Of a DNA stretch of 64,000 nucleotides, positions 47,534 through 57,857 are shown one piece after another. Position 1 is the stretch's first letter. Every line of letters begins with the position of its first letter. The DNA is taken from NCBI RefSeq assembly GCF_902497625.1, contig NZ_CABVGX010000003.1, positions 176,676 to 240,675 on the forward strand, read 5' to 3'. The notes beneath the pieces were generated by a model that saw only the letters and a list, made by a program, of their open reading frames with translations, was not told the DNA's origin and did not search any database. The translations under genes were made by a program, and so were the position numbers. This DNA comes from Pseudomonas fluorescens. Lineage in GTDB: Bacteria > Pseudomonadota > Gammaproteobacteria > Pseudomonadales > Pseudomonadaceae.

Positions 47534-49153
47534 CTATTCCAGCAAGAGGTGGCGGGCGAGGCCTTCGATGAAGGTTTCATTCTGGCCGTTGGGGTGGGCT
47601 TCGAAGGCCAGGTGCAGATATTCGTGAGTCAAATCGAGGCGATCCTGTAGCGAGAGCATGCCGCGCACATAGATGCGCTGGCGTTCGCGGTCGACATAGG
47701 GGCGGCCGAGGGCGAGGCGGCAGACGGCGAACGTGCTGACTTCGTTGTAGCCGATTTCGCTTTTAAGCCGAGGCCGCCAGCCGCGCCGCTGTTTTTGCAG
47801 CCAGTCTTGCGCGGCCGGCAATGCCTCGCAGGAGGCCACGGGGTTGTCCCAGCGGCTGAGGCTGGCGCGCGGATAGGCGTGCATCAGGATTGCATCGTAA
47901 CGCTGGCCGGCATTGGCCTGATCGACGGCATGCAACCAGGAAAGTTTGTCCGGGCCCGATTGATCGGAGTGATAGGTGACGGTGCTGCCTGCAAGGATAA
48001 GGTCGCTGGTCCACGCGGCGATGTTGCGTGACTCAGCGGAGGCCGGCCGTGGAGCGACCCGTTGACGGCTGCTGCTGTCTTCGATGCTCAGGCATTCGCC
48101 GTTGCGCGTGGCGTTTTGCAGCAGATAGGTTCTGATTGCGATGGCCAGTGCTTTAGCCGCTTCAGCGGGCTCGGACTTCGCTTCACGCTGCAGGACGCGG
48201 GCGACGTATTCTTCACGATCCAGACGGGCCAGGAGTTTGTCGCCGACTCGATACAGCTCACCGTCACTGTGAATATCCAGCTGATTGCCATTAGCGAACT
48301 CGACGCGGTAGTCGCCCTGCAGCGCTCCGGCAGAAACAACCTGATTACCTGCCAGCACGCGTGCGATCGGATACCGGGAAAATAGCTCCACCTCGACGCA
48401 TTGTCCCGCCTCTGCAGGCCGCTCAACCGGCAATGTTGACGACAGAGCCTCAGCATGATTGCGCAAAACCATCTGGCTGGTCCCGCGCCCACCGGCCCAT
48501 ATCGGCGTGCCATCGGCCAGCCATCCGGCAAATCCGCCCTGACGCGACGACGGATCCTGATCGCCCAGCCAGCTCCAGGTTTTTACTCGCAATCGGCCGC
48601 CCAGTTCACCGGCGACGTTGCCCTCCGCCGCGCTCAGTACCACGTCGAGCAACACCCGCCGGGCTTGGTCCTGCGCGGGCAGCGCCGCCAGCACCTTGAG
48701 CAATTCAGCCACTGAAACACGTGTCGAAGGTTGCAACAACGCCAAATCAAGCAACCATTCCGGGGACTGCCGCGTCTGCCAATATTGACGCCAGGCGACA
48801 TCGGAAATCCCCAGCCGAGCCGGTTCAAAATACAAACCACAGGACTTCACCAACGCCTGATCGCGTTCGATGTTGCTGCCCGCAGTGCAGCAGTAGACTT
48901 CTTCCTTCGACTGACCGCGACAGGCGTAAGCAGGCTCATGCGCGCCGGCGTCCACCAGCCAGGCGTAGACGAATAACTTCCACAGACTGCCTAACGGCGC
49001 CTGCAGGTCAGCAGGCAATGGTTCGCGTGCAATGACCCGGGTTCGGTTTAACGACAGCAGCTCGCCCTTGAAGCCCAGTCGCAGTGGTTCTGCCTGCGCT
49101 GTCGCCAGCGCAGGCAGAAAGCACAACACGAAAACCAGCCATCCCCGTGCCAT
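47534..49153 (-). CDS. magE: DUF2300 (YfaQ-like) protein MagE with SpoIID/LytB-like segment
   Basis: Protein of 539 aa with a signal peptide (MARGWLVFVLCFLPALATAQA). It matches YfaQ/DUF2300 proteins, always next to yfaS-type macroglobulins. Residues ~310-450 resemble the SpoIID/LytB domain, with REEYVARVLQREAKSEPAEA and ALAIAIRTYLLQNA, suggesting a peptidoglycan-directed activity (SpoIID is a lytic transglycosylase). Near the C-terminus HEYLHLAFEAHPNGQNETFI looks like a metallopeptidase-type HExxH (HEYLH) site. It starts one base after the magD stop. Function unproven. Confidence 0.85.
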   Translation of the reverse strand: MARGWLVFVLCFLPALATAQAEPLRLGFKGELLSLNRTRVIAREPLPADLQAPLGSLWKLFVYAWLVDAGAHEPAYACRGQSKEEVYCCTAGSNIERDQALVKSCGLYFEPARLGISDVAWRQYWQTRQSPEWLLDLALLQPSTRVSVAELLKVLAALPAQDQARRVLLDVVLSAAEGNVAGELGGRLRVKTWSWLGDQDPSSRQGGFAGWLADGTPIWAGGRGTSQMVLRNHAEALSSTLPVERPAEAGQCVEVELFSRYPIARVLAGNQVVSAGALQGDYRVEFANGNQLDIHSDGELYRVGDKLLARLDREEYVARVLQREAKSEPAEAAKALAIAIRTYLLQNATRNGECLSIEDSSSRQRVAPRPASAESRNIAAWTSDLILAGSTVTYHSDQSGPDKLSWLHAVDQANAGQRYDAILMHAYPRASLSRWDNPVASCEALPAAQDWLQKQRRGWRPRLKSEIGYNEVSTFAVCRLALGRPYVDRERQRIYVRGMLSLQDRLDLTHEYLHLAFEAHPNGQNETFIEGLARHLLLE

Positions 49154-49154
49154 G

Positions 49155-52100
49155 TCAGTGCACCGTCACCTGACCCAGCGCCAGGTTTTGCTCCCGGGCC
49201 TGATGCTGTGGCGCATAGACCTGAGTGAAACGCACCGGCGGCAGATTGAACTGGCCCTTCTGCGAAAAACGCACGAGATGCCGCACGCGCAATTCACCAC
49301 TCAAGGCATCCACCGGGACCGCATAGGCCATTTGTCCAGGTTCAAAACGTGCTTTTTCAAGCGCTGTCGGTTCGGTGCCAGCCTTGCCCATGAGCTTGAT
49401 GCCCCACGTGGTGCGCTCGACGTCCGCACCCGGTGGCAGCGGCACTTCGAGCATGCCGTAGCGCAGCGGACTGGCGGCGTTGCTGGTGATGATCACTTCA
49501 TCCAGATACAGACTGTCGCTGGACAACGGTTCGCTGCCGACCGCTTCCAGTTTGAAAGTAAACGCTTCGTCACCTGGCACCAGACGCGATAGACGACGGG
49601 TGATCGTCACCGGCATCGGATCCACCGGAGCCTGTTGGGTCTGGTAACTCAACGCGGCCCGCAGCGGACGCTCCTGGGTGCCGGCCAGGGACAACACACT
49701 CGGCACGGGCGCAGGCCCTTGCCACGTCCAATACATCTCGCCGCTGGCCCCGTGTTGTTTCTTCCAGCCCTCACCCGGCGCCAATGCGATAGTCGGCGAG
49801 GCCTGTTCAATGCTGCGTTGCAACCAGGTCAGCGCCAATGCCCGCTCCAGCGTCGATTGCTGTGGCAACACACGCTGCAACAAAGCTTTAGCGCGCGCCT
49901 GATCGAATGGCTGCAACGACAGGTTCAAGGCTTCGGCGAACGGGTGCGAACTGACCGCCAGGCGCTGTTGCGCATCTGCCGCCTGCCGATTGAACACGTC
50001 TGTAAAAGTGACCTGCGCCTGCCTGGCCAGAGAGGCGGTCAGCACGCGTGCAGCGGCCAGCCCGAGCGCCGAATCCGGATCGCTCATCACCAGACTTTCC
50101 GCACCATCCTCCATCAGGTTTGCGGCATGACCCGCGCCCCCCTTCTCCAGGTCTTCCATCAAACCGCTGAGCAAGGTATTCACCGGCAACTGCATCTGCT
50201 TGGCGAACGACAGAATCAATGCGCGCTGCAACAACGGCGTGTTGTTGGCCTGTTTCGCATACACCTCCAGCACCCGTTGCCAATGCTCGGGCGGCAGGCT
50301 CAGTTGCAGCGCTTTGCTCGCGTGCCAGTCGGCGTAATAAGCGTACGCGGTGAGGAACGCGTTCGGCTCGCCGTCCATGCCCCACCAGGTAAAGCTCGCA
50401 GACGGCCCGGCCATTTGCACCAGCCGCAGACGGCTGTTTTGCATGATCAGGCGCAAGCGATCGCGGATCTGCGGGTTCGACGACAAGGTCGGATACGCAA
50501 TGCTCAACGGCAGCAAACGGCTGGCGGTTTGTTCGACGCCGCCATACGGATAGCTCAGCAAATCATCGAGTGCCGAGCGGAACAGTGCTTGCGGACTGTC
50601 ATCCAGGCGCAGGCGAATATCCGTTGCGTCCGTCGGCAGCGTCAGCGGTGTGTCACCGCTGGCCACGTCCAGGCTTTGGTTTTGCGTAACCTGCCAGCCT
50701 TCGCCGGTCGAGGTCAGGCGCACAGCCAGGGCATCAGCGATTTTGCCGTCCTGCACCAGCTCAGCGGACCACTCGCCATTACTCAGTTCAAACGCGGGCA
50801 GTGCGATGTAGTTGATGCCGCTGTTCAACGTCACCGGCACTCGTTGCTCGGTGCCGGCGTAATGCATCACCAGCTCAGCCTTGACAGTTTTTTCCGACTG
50901 GCTGAAAGCGAACACGCCGAGGTCCGGTTTGTCGCCGCTGCGGAATTTGCTCGGGCCGCTCCACTTCAGGTACAGCGGTTTTTCCGAGCGCACGAACTGT
51001 TTCTTCTGCCCGACCTGGCCGTCATCGGCAATGGCGCGGGCGGTGATGCGCCAGCGGGTCAGCGAGTCCGGCATCTTGAAGGTGAAGCGGGTTTTGCCGT
51101 TGGCGTCCGTGAGCAATTCCGGCTGCCACGCCGCCGTGTCGACGTCTTCGCGACGCGGCCGCTCCAGCACTTTCACGCCACGCTCACTGCGATTGGCTTT
51201 GCCCGGAGCGCCGGGGCTGCCGGGCAAGGCAACGTCGTAGCTGATGAACGACAGGCTGGCGCTGGTGCGCACGTTGTTGCGGCGCGGGTGATAGAAGAAC
51301 TGGTCGATGGTCGGCGCCACTTCCGGTTGCAGCGCGTAGACCATTTCGTCGACCACACTGACCGTCAGGTGCGCCGGCACCGGCTTGCCGGCGAACTGAG
51401 TGGTGAGGTCAACCGTCACTGTGTCACCTGGCTGATAAGCCTCTTTATCGGTGGCAATGGCGACGTCGATTTGCGGCGCGATCACTTTGATTCCGGCGTT
51501 CTGGAAGCTGTACTGACCGCCCTTGGTGTAGAGCACGGAAAAGGTCAGGTTCGGCGCAAAGTCGCCTTTCACCGGGATGCGCGCGCGGTACTGGGTCTCG
51601 CTGAGTTTTTCCGTCTTCAGCCAGTCGGCGCCTTTGGACAGCAGCGCCGTGGCCTCGACCTTGTCGCGCTCCAGTGACAGCAACGCATCGCTCACCGGTT
51701 CCGCAAAGGTGATCAGCGCCAGCGCCTCATCACCCGTTTTGTACTCTGGTCTGTCGAAAACGATTTCCACGGTGCCCGGCACGGCTTTGACGCCGTCGCC
51801 GGTGACCGAATGCCCGGTGGCGCCCAGCACCCGCCCGTGCTCGTCCTTCAGCGTCAGGTTGTAAGTGCCCGGGCGCTCGAAGGCCACATTGAAGCTTTTG
51901 TCACTGGCGGCGAGTTTGCCTTCGCCGGTCGACTGATCTTCCAGACGCACCCAACTGTAGAGGCTCGGCGTGACCGCTTTGCCCGGCTCGCTGCCACCTT
52001 CGTTCACATAGCTGAAAGCAACCTTGTCGCCCACTGCGCTGAAGCGCTGCGGTGCGCGCACGCTGAAACTCGCCGCGCCGCGATCAATCAGGATTTCCTT

Positions 52101-53720
52101 GGTGGTCTTGACCCGATATGCCGCGCCATCGCTGGCAAAAACCGTGAGCATGTAGCGGCTCGGTTTATCCGCAGCAGGCAGATCGAGGGTGGCGTTGCCC
52201 TTGCCGTCAGTGGTCAGCTCGGTGCTGGTCAGCTCCACCGGAAATTGCCCGAGGTATTGCAACTCGTTGTCGACCATCGACAGTTGCTGGGCTCGCAGGC
52301 TCAACGTCAGTTTGGCATCGGCCACCGGTTTGCCGTCCGGGTACAGCAGCACCAGACTGCCTTTGACCGCTTCGCCGGTGCGGTAATCCTGCTTGGCCAG
52401 GTTCAAGGAAATTTCGAAGTGCGGCTTGATGTATTCGGCCACGCGAAAGGCGCTGCTGTAGGCCTGGTCCTTGTAGCTGAAACGCAACTCGTAACCTCCC
52501 GCGACCGCGTTGTCCGGCAACTGGAAACGCCCTTGCGTGCCGGCCTTTGAATCGAGTTTCAGCGCCAGCGACTGCAGCGCGGTGCCGGTAGCGTCGAGCA
52601 CCGTGACATTGACGTCAGCGGCGCTCGGCAGGACCGAATCCCGGGCATTCTTGAACTCGCGACCGAGGATTTTCAGCGACACCCAATCACCCGGTCGATA
52701 CAGCGGCCGGTCGGTGAAGGCATAGAGTTTGGTGTCGTAGATTTCGCTGTCGTAGTAGAAGTTTTCCGACACGAACACACCGCCCTCCTCATCCTCGCCG
52801 ATGACGAATGAACGCTCGGGGCTGACGTGTTCCAGACGCAACAAACCCTCGGCATCGGTAACGCCGCTGCTCATCACGCCGAGGCCATCAGTCCACAGCA
52901 CATTGACCTTCGGCACCGAACTGCCTTCATGCTTGCGCGCAGCCCATACCAGCAGTTCATCGCCGGCAATCTTGCTCACTGCCACGGTGTTGGAGACAAA
53001 CACCATGGTGGTCGCGCGGTATTTGCCGATCAACGCTTCGACCAGGTACAGGCCTGGTTTCAGATTGCCCAACGGGATGTACACATTGCCCGGCGCGACG
53101 CTGACGAATTCGCTGGAAGATCCGTCGAGGTTGACGCCCGGTGGCGGCTGAATCGGCTTGGCCTGCCATAGCGGATAACGAAACTGACTGACGACCGGCA
53201 ACCCTGGAATCAAGGCAAATTGCGGTTGCGCGTCGTAAGGCGTCGGCGCGGCCATCGCGGCGCCCATTTTCAGCTCGGGCACTTCCTCGGTGACCTGCTT
53301 GCGCGATTCGTAGGAAAACGCCCGCTGCATGACGCGACGGGATTTGCGGTACCAGTTGTCCCACAGGTACGCGAGCGTGTTCGACAACCCTTCACCCTTG
53401 AACTGACCGTCGCTGACCACGCGGTGCAGGTTCTTCTGGCGCTTGAGAAAATCCAGCGGCTTGTCGATACGGTACACGCGAATGTCGGCGCCGCCATAAG
53501 GCTCCATGCGGAACCGGCGATAGTCGCGACCGGGCGCTTCAAGGCGCACCCTCGCCTGTTCGTCGCTGGCGAAACTGCTGTCGGCCAGCAGGAAGAAACT
53601 CTCACCGGCGACCGGCGTGTAGCCGCTTGGCGCAACGGAGTCGTCAGCATTGGCCGCCGAAAAAGGCAGCAAGGCGACTAACAATAAAGGCAGGAAATGC
53701 AGCATGCGGGCACCGATCAT
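49155..53720 (-). CDS. magD: Bacterial alpha-2-macroglobulin MagD (YfaS-type), lacking thioester Cys
   Basis: Protein of 1521 aa, the size of P. aeruginosa MagD. Such proteins are thought to trap proteases in the periplasm. After a signal peptide (ending FSAANA) come several macroglobulin-like beta domains, with conserved phrases [37 protein letters not shown] and [17 protein letters not shown]. The thioester position reads [11 protein letters not shown]: Gly1061 replaces the Cys of the CxEQ motif, so no covalent trapping is possible. The frame is open 106 codons further, but ATG 53720 overlaps the magC stop (ATGA); ATG 53705 (MLHFLPLLL) is an alternative. Confidence 0.93.
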   Translation of the reverse strand: MIGARMLHFLPLLLVALLPFSAANADDSVAPSGYTPVAGESFFLLADSSFASDEQARVRLEAPGRDYRRFRMEPYGGADIRVYRIDKPLDFLKRQKNLHRVVSDGQFKGEGLSNTLAYLWDNWYRKSRRVMQRAFSYESRKQVTEEVPELKMGAAMAAPTPYDAQPQFALIPGLPVVSQFRYPLWQAKPIQPPPGVNLDGSSSEFVSVAPGNVYIPLGNLKPGLYLVEALIGKYRATTMVFVSNTVAVSKIAGDELLVWAARKHEGSSVPKVNVLWTDGLGVMSSGVTDAEGLLRLEHVSPERSFVIGEDEEGGVFVSENFYYDSEIYDTKLYAFTDRPLYRPGDWVSLKILGREFKNARDSVLPSAADVNVTVLDATGTALQSLALKLDSKAGTQGRFQLPDNAVAGGYELRFSYKDQAYSSAFRVAEYIKPHFEISLNLAKQDYRTGEAVKGSLVLLYPDGKPVADAKLTLSLRAQQLSMVDNELQYLGQFPVELTSTELTTDGKGNATLDLPAADKPSRYMLTVFASDGAAYRVKTTKEILIDRGAASFSVRAPQRFSAVGDKVAFSYVNEGGSEPGKAVTPSLYSWVRLEDQSTGEGKLAASDKSFNVAFERPGTYNLTLKDEHGRVLGATGHSVTGDGVKAVPGTVEIVFDRPEYKTGDEALALITFAEPVSDALLSLERDKVEATALLSKGADWLKTEKLSETQYRARIPVKGDFAPNLTFSVLYTKGGQYSFQNAGIKVIAPQIDVAIATDKEAYQPGDTVTVDLTTQFAGKPVPAHLTVSVVDEMVYALQPEVAPTIDQFFYHPRRNNVRTSASLSFISYDVALPGSPGAPGKANRSERGVKVLERPRREDVDTAAWQPELLTDANGKTRFTFKMPDSLTRWRITARAIADDGQVGQKKQFVRSEKPLYLKWSGPSKFRSGDKPDLGVFAFSQSEKTVKAELVMHYAGTEQRVPVTLNSGINYIALPAFELSNGEWSAELVQDGKIADALAVRLTSTGEGWQVTQNQSLDVASGDTPLTLPTDATDIRLRLDDSPQALFRSALDDLLSYPYGGVEQTASRLLPLSIAYPTLSSNPQIRDRLRLIMQNSRLRLVQMAGPSASFTWWGMDGEPNAFLTAYAYYADWHASKALQLSLPPEHWQRVLEVYAKQANNTPLLQRALILSFAKQMQLPVNTLLSGLMEDLEKGGAGHAANLMEDGAESLVMSDPDSALGLAAARVLTASLARQAQVTFTDVFNRQAADAQQRLAVSSHPFAEALNLSLQPFDQARAKALLQRVLPQQSTLERALALTWLQRSIEQASPTIALAPGEGWKKQHGASGEMYWTWQGPAPVPSVLSLAGTQERPLRAALSYQTQQAPVDPMPVTITRRLSRLVPGDEAFTFKLEAVGSEPLSSDSLYLDEVIITSNAASPLRYGMLEVPLPPGADVERTTWGIKLMGKAGTEPTALEKARFEPGQMAYAVPVDALSGELRVRHLVRFSQKGQFNLPPVRFTQVYAPQHQAREQNLALGQVTVH

Positions 53721-54355
53721 TGGGAGAGGAAGTTCAGTCGATAGACGCCGATGAAGTTTGGGTTGGCTGCGTCGGGTATCCATCGGGTGTCCTTCCATGT
53801 CATGAGTTGCTGCAGGCTCGCGGAGCGCATGCCGTTGTCTGTGGGAGTGGTTGTGCCGGTGTGATAGGCGATGAAGCGGCCCATCCAGATCATCAGGTGC
53901 TGGTCGTCGCCCTGATCGAAAAACATCAGGTCGCCGGGCCGCGCCTGGGCGACATCGCGGCCGACCAGATGGCTGTTGAACTGAATCAGTTTGATTGCGT
54001 TGACGTAGGGCCCGACCTTGCCGCCGCCTTGCTGCCACTGCTGGGCAAGACCGCGTTGCGCGTCAGTCAATTGCAGCTCGGGCGGCAGATAACGGTTGGA
54101 CAGGCCATTGCTGCGCAGCCACTTGTCGTCATGGACTTTCAGCGCTTCGTTGGCGGCGAAGCGCACCAGCCCGGCGCAGTCCTGCTGATACCAGCGCGGG
54201 CTCGGGCCTTGAGTCAGTTGTTCTTGAGCGATGCGCACGAACCAGGCGCGAAAAACCTGGGATTGCTGCGGATCAAGAGGCGCCGCCTCCACAGCAAACG
54301 CGCGACTGCTGAGCAAAATCGTCAGCAAACCGAGGCTGCGGATGAATGCACTCAC
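53717..54355 (-). CDS. magC: DUF1175 (YfaT-like) protein MagC
   Basis: Protein of about 212 aa with a signal peptide ([15 protein letters not shown]). It matches YfaT/DUF1175: [20 protein letters not shown] with a Cys, then [20 protein letters not shown] with an His, resembling the Cys/His arrangement of NlpC/P60-type cysteine peptidases or amidases. That relation is my inference. The start is uncertain: GTG 54355 overlaps the magB stop (GTGA) with GGAAAG upstream; ATG 54367 or 54382 would add a few residues. It overlaps the magD start downstream. Confidence 0.85.
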   Translation of the reverse strand: MSAFIRSLGLLTILLSSRAFAVEAAPLDPQQSQVFRAWFVRIAQEQLTQGPSPRWYQQDCAGLVRFAANEALKVHDDKWLRSNGLSNRYLPPELQLTDAQRGLAQQWQQGGGKVGPYVNAIKLIQFNSHLVGRDVAQARPGDLMFFDQGDDQHLMIWMGRFIAYHTGTTTPTDNGMRSASLQQLMTWKDTRWIPDAANPNFIGVYRLNFLSQ

Positions 54356-56076
54356 AGTGCTTTCCATTCCAGCGGCAGCCATTGCCAGTGGCCGTCGGGC
54401 TCGCTGCCTTCAGGCAAGGTCAGCGCATATTTGCCGTAACCGCCGAGCGTGCGCAGTTTCGGGATCAGGTAGGTTTGCGCAGCGTTGTAGAACACCGGTT
54501 CCATGTCCTGCGGCAGGCTGTCGAGGATTTCCTGTTGCATCAGTTGCGCCATCGAGTCCGGGCCGAAATAGACCGGCATCAGCAGGTCTTTGGGCACCAC
54601 GTCGGCCATCGGCGGGAAGCGTTTGTCGAGCGTGCCGAGGGCCTTGTCGACCAGTTTGTCGTCGAGGGAGAACAGCAGCGTCGAGCCATGGCGCGCGAGG
54701 CTGACTTTCATGAACGCCTTGCCGGTGATTGCGTCCGGATTCTCGGCCTCCTGGGCTTTGTAAGGACCGAAATTGGAACTGACCTGACGCTGCCATTGAT
54801 GGCTCTGACCTTCCTGCTTCTCGATCACTGGAAAAGCGTGCGCTTCGACATTCTTTTCGTAGGCGCCAACCATCGAGCCGAACAGATTGCCCAGGTCGCC
54901 ATCGAGTTTGGCGCTGTCATCATCGTTCAGACTGGCCACCAGCAGCGGCGTGTACAACCGCGAATCGGCGTACCAGCACAGGCCCGCCGCGCCGGCCATG
55001 TGTTCGGTCAGCGCCTGAGCGACGGCTTCTTCGGCACCCAGCTTTATCAGCAGCGGTTTTTGCTGTTCAGCGGCCAGCGGCAAGGTCACGCAAGCACTCG
55101 CGCCCATGGGCATGGCTTGCCAGACCGGTTTGAAATCGAAATCCGCCTGGTTTTCCAGCTCATCCATGGCGAGAAAACTGTGCCAGCCCTTGTCGTCCAT
55201 GTCGAAGCGCAGGCCGGCGAAGTTCGGAATGAAGCGCTGATAACCCATCGCCAACACACCGGAATTGACTGAAAGGCGTTGCTTCACTTCCGGCAAACGG
55301 GGTTGCAGGCCGAAGGCTTCGGGGAACAACTTGTCGCCGTTGAGCAATGCGGCGAACGCCTTAATCGAAACGCTGCCCGGCTCCTTGGACGAAATGCTGT
55401 CTGAATCATAGAGTTTGCCTGGATTGGACAGCACCACCAGTTTGTCGCCGTGGGAGGCGAACAGCAGCGCCTTGCTGGCGCTGTAGCTCAGTTGATAAAG
55501 CGCTACGTCATCTGAGCCGACTTTCAGCTCGCCGATTTTGCTCAGTTGTGTGTCATCCAGCGCCACTTTCGCCAGCGGCTCCAACACCTTGGCCAGCCCT
55601 CCGCGATCCATCACCAGCAGGAAATCCTTGAGCCGACCATCCGCGCCGCGCCACAGCGCGACGTCCGCCGGTTGATTGAAAAGCTGCTCGATCAGGCTGT
55701 CCTGCAACTTCAGGTCATGCTCGTAAATGATCCGCCGCAGACTGCCAATCAAGCCGAGACGATCGGCATGGGTTTGGTAATAGAAAACGAAATCTTCGGT
55801 GAGGGTTTCCTTGAGCAACGGCACCGCCAGCAGATCCTTGGGCAACTGGCTCAGTGAATGGGTTTCGAGCAGACCGTCCGGGCGGCTCATGCCCAGTTTG
55901 TCACTGGCCAATTCAGCCAGCGGGGCTCGCGGTTTGTGCATGAACCAGCCCATCCCGGCTGCGACGCCCGCCACCAGGCACCCAACGATCAGCAACGCCG
56001 GCCAGCGCCGTGAAGGGTTGGCCGCAGGTACGGCGGCGGCCGGTGAAACAGGGTTATCACTCATGTTCTCGCTCAT
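54352..56076 (-). CDS. magB: DUF2138 (YfaA-like) inner-membrane protein MagB
   Basis: Protein of 574 aa with one membrane anchor (residues ~26-46, [20 protein letters not shown]) and a large periplasmic part. It matches YfaA/DUF2138: [40 protein letters not shown] and the C-terminal [12 protein letters not shown]. No catalytic site is apparent. MagB in P. aeruginosa is part of the MagD membrane complex, and the anchor fits that. The first ATG (56076) and a second at 56064 are both plausible. The gene is 39 bases downstream of magA. Confidence 0.86.
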   Translation of the reverse strand: MSENMSDNPVSPAAAVPAANPSRRWPALLIVGCLVAGVAAGMGWFMHKPRAPLAELASDKLGMSRPDGLLETHSLSQLPKDLLAVPLLKETLTEDFVFYYQTHADRLGLIGSLRRIIYEHDLKLQDSLIEQLFNQPADVALWRGADGRLKDFLLVMDRGGLAKVLEPLAKVALDDTQLSKIGELKVGSDDVALYQLSYSASKALLFASHGDKLVVLSNPGKLYDSDSISSKEPGSVSIKAFAALLNGDKLFPEAFGLQPRLPEVKQRLSVNSGVLAMGYQRFIPNFAGLRFDMDDKGWHSFLAMDELENQADFDFKPVWQAMPMGASACVTLPLAAEQQKPLLIKLGAEEAVAQALTEHMAGAAGLCWYADSRLYTPLLVASLNDDDSAKLDGDLGNLFGSMVGAYEKNVEAHAFPVIEKQEGQSHQWQRQVSSNFGPYKAQEAENPDAITGKAFMKVSLARHGSTLLFSLDDKLVDKALGTLDKRFPPMADVVPKDLLMPVYFGPDSMAQLMQQEILDSLPQDMEPVFYNAAQTYLIPKLRTLGGYGKYALTLPEGSEPDGHWQWLPLEWKAL

Positions 56077-56115
56077 CTTCCCAAAGCTCTACAGTTCATC
56101 CGTGGAGCGGGATGC

Positions 56116-56907
56116 TTAATAGTTGAAAGTCTTGACCGGCAGCAAGTCACCGATCGCGCGCAGGGGCACGATGAAGGTCTCGCGTTTTTCGTCGACGGTG
56201 TTTTCGTTCAGCACCAGATTAATCTGCGAGGTGATCACCTCGTTCTGGTTGCTGGTCTCCTCGAAGTTATAGCCGCCGCTGCCGAAGTTGCCCCAATAGT
56301 TCACGTAAACCAGATAAGTGCCGCGCATTGGCGCAGTCATGGTGAACATTTCCGGACCGGGACCGTCGACGCCGTCCGGGTCGAGGCCGCCGCCGTTGCT
56401 CATTGCCGGGCGTGCCCAGAAAGCGTGCTGGCCGTCGGGGGTGATGATGTGCAGGTCGAGTTCGGCTTTCGGATCGTCCCAACCGAGCACCACGCGAATT
56501 CGCGCCGGCGTGCGCAGATTGTTGGCTTCGTAGAATTGAACGCGCTTGAGGGACTGGCCTTGCGTGTTGCGCACTTCGACGCTGTTGGAACCGGCGCCAA
56601 AAGCATAGGGTCGAGCGAAACGGCCCTGGTCGTCGGTATAGAGATTCAGTGGACTGCCGTTGACGGCCAGTGTATGCGGCCCGCGTTGGGTGCCGAAGGC
56701 TTTGAGCTGACCCTGGATCATGGTGCGATTGCGCTGGATGCCGCGATCGATGGGTGGCGTGGGATAAGCGACTTGAGGATTTTCGCTGCGATCAAGCAGG
56801 CCATTGTAACGCCAGCCGCCGATCGGTTCCGAGAGCTCAGCAGTCGGCCCGGCCCAGGCAGCGGTCGCGCAGGCCAGGCCGATCAGCAGTAGAAGAAATG
56901 AACGCAT
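56116..56907 (-). CDS. magA: DUF2135 (YfaP-like) periplasmic protein MagA
   Basis: Protein of 263 aa, first gene of the macroglobulin operon. Signal peptide MRSFLLLLIGLACATAAWA. The DUF2135 domain lies at about residues 145-255: VLGWDDPKAELDLHIITPDG and TAPMRGTYLVYVNYWGNFG. It is a paralogue of magF at the other end of the operon. The frame is open to 56970, but ATG 56907 has a strong AGGAG and gives the signal peptide. Confidence 0.86.
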   Translation of the reverse strand: MRSFLLLLIGLACATAAWAGPTAELSEPIGGWRYNGLLDRSENPQVAYPTPPIDRGIQRNRTMIQGQLKAFGTQRGPHTLAVNGSPLNLYTDDQGRFARPYAFGAGSNSVEVRNTQGQSLKRVQFYEANNLRTPARIRVVLGWDDPKAELDLHIITPDGQHAFWARPAMSNGGGLDPDGVDGPGPEMFTMTAPMRGTYLVYVNYWGNFGSGGYNFEETSNQNEVITSQINLVLNENTVDEKRETFIVPLRAIGDLLPVKTFNY

Positions 56908-57000
56908 GTGTTGCTCCTGCCATGCACAAACGAAACCTTGCGCCCGATCCTCGGCGCGTGACAGATCCAAAAACTGTGTTTCGTCAGAAAGACCCGTGAC
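56908..57000 (-). promoter_or_regulatory. magA leader with three GGA motifs (possible RsmA/RsmE control)
   Basis: On the minus strand the leader before magA carries GGA at 56966-56968 (TTTGGATC), at 56948-56950 (CGAGGATCG) and in the Shine-Dalgarno at 56915-56917 (CAGGAGC). RsmA-family proteins bind GGA motifs in leaders, often over the ribosome site, and MagD synthesis in P. aeruginosa is known to depend on the RetS/Rsm pathway. The motifs are seen; the control here is inferred. Confidence 0.4.
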
Positions 57001-57014
57001 TATCAGGGTCGTAG

Positions 57015-57356
57015 ATGCGGCGAAGATTAGCCAGTTGGCTGGTTTTTAACAATCGGCAACAGACCATGTCCCGGATTGAAGCGGTACTGGGCGAGGCGCG
57101 CTTCTGGCAAGCGCACCGGGAGTCCGCGTTAACGGCGCAGCAGAGCAAAGTGCTGAATCGCTTGCTCGATGGCGGGGAACGCGGTTTCGGGCAGGGCCTC
57201 AGTGCGTCGCAGTATCAGGCTGTGGCAAAAGTATCGAAGGCCACGGCAACCCGCCATCTGGGTGAATTGCTGGAAAAAGGCTGTGTGCAAAAATTGCCTG
57301 GTGGCGGGCGCAGTACCCGCTATCAAATCAGCTATCTCCATGACCCAACACGATGA
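57015..57356 (+). pseudogene. Remnant of a Fic-family protein (C-terminal winged-helix part only)
   Basis: Open frame of 113 codons. ARFWQAHRESALTAQQSKVL, NRLLDGG and SKATATRHLGELLEKG...LPGGGRSTRYQI match the region that follows the Fic domain in Fic proteins of the DUF4172 type: a helix and a winged-helix domain ending in GGGRSTRY. The catalytic Fic motif HPFxxGNGR and the ~250 residues before it are missing; upstream is the magA leader on the other strand. I read it as a 5'-truncated relic, though a stand-alone HTH protein starting at ATG 57015 or 57066 is possible. Confidence 0.6.
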
Positions 57357-57373
57357 CCTGTTGCAGCACGCAT

Positions 57374-57507
57374 CTGTGGCGAGGGGGCTTGCCCCCGTTC
57401 GGCTGTACTGCAATCGGAATTCGCTGCAGGCGGTATGTCTGATGAAACCTGGTGTCTGGGTTTAGGCCCGCTGCGCGGACCAACGGGGGCAAGCCCCCTC
57501 GCCACAG
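57374..57507. repeat. REP-type palindrome, family C, copy 3
   Basis: Exact arms CTGTGGCGAGGGGGCTTGCC... and GGCAAGCCCCCTCGCCACAG of 25 bases flank an ~80-base centre. Here each arm occurs once, unlike the expanded copies at 24349 and 32014. It lies between the Fic remnant and xseB. Confidence 0.92.
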
Positions 57508-57614
57508 GGGTCGAATTCACTCCTGAGATAGAGGCCAAAAATCCCGCTCATTTGCCCATAACCCCCATGTCTGCTAGTGTCGCGCCGGTTTAACGACAAC
57601 CGGAAATAGCCGCC

Positions 57615-57857
57615 ATGGCCCGCAAAAAAGCTGCACTGGATTTCGAACAATCTCTAGCTGACCTGCAAACGCTGGTAGAGCGTCTGGAGAATGGCGAATT
57701 GTCGCTGGAAGACTCGCTGACAGCTTTCGAGCAAGGCATAGGCTTGACCCGCGATTGTCAGGCAGCGCTGGCTCAGGCCGAGCAGAAGGTCCAGGTACTG
57801 CTGGAGCGTGATGGCGAGCTGGCCGAGGAACCTTTCGACGCGGATGAGCCGGAATGA
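57615..57857 (+). CDS. xseB: Exodeoxyribonuclease VII small subunit
   Basis: Protein of 80 aa. XseB assembles with XseA into exonuclease VII. The single-domain signature is complete: [40 protein letters not shown] and [15 protein letters not shown]. The gene lies first in xseB-ispA-dxs, with its stop overlapping the ispA start in an ATGA junction. xseA is not in the window. Confidence 0.96.
   Translation: MARKKAALDFEQSLADLQTLVERLENGELSLEDSLTAFEQGIGLTRDCQAALAQAEQKVQVLLERDGELAEEPFDADEPE

Noticed and set aside
57015..57356. Active Fic toxin or toxin-antitoxin module
   Set aside because: The catalytic Fic motif is absent and no antitoxin-sized partner lies next to it.
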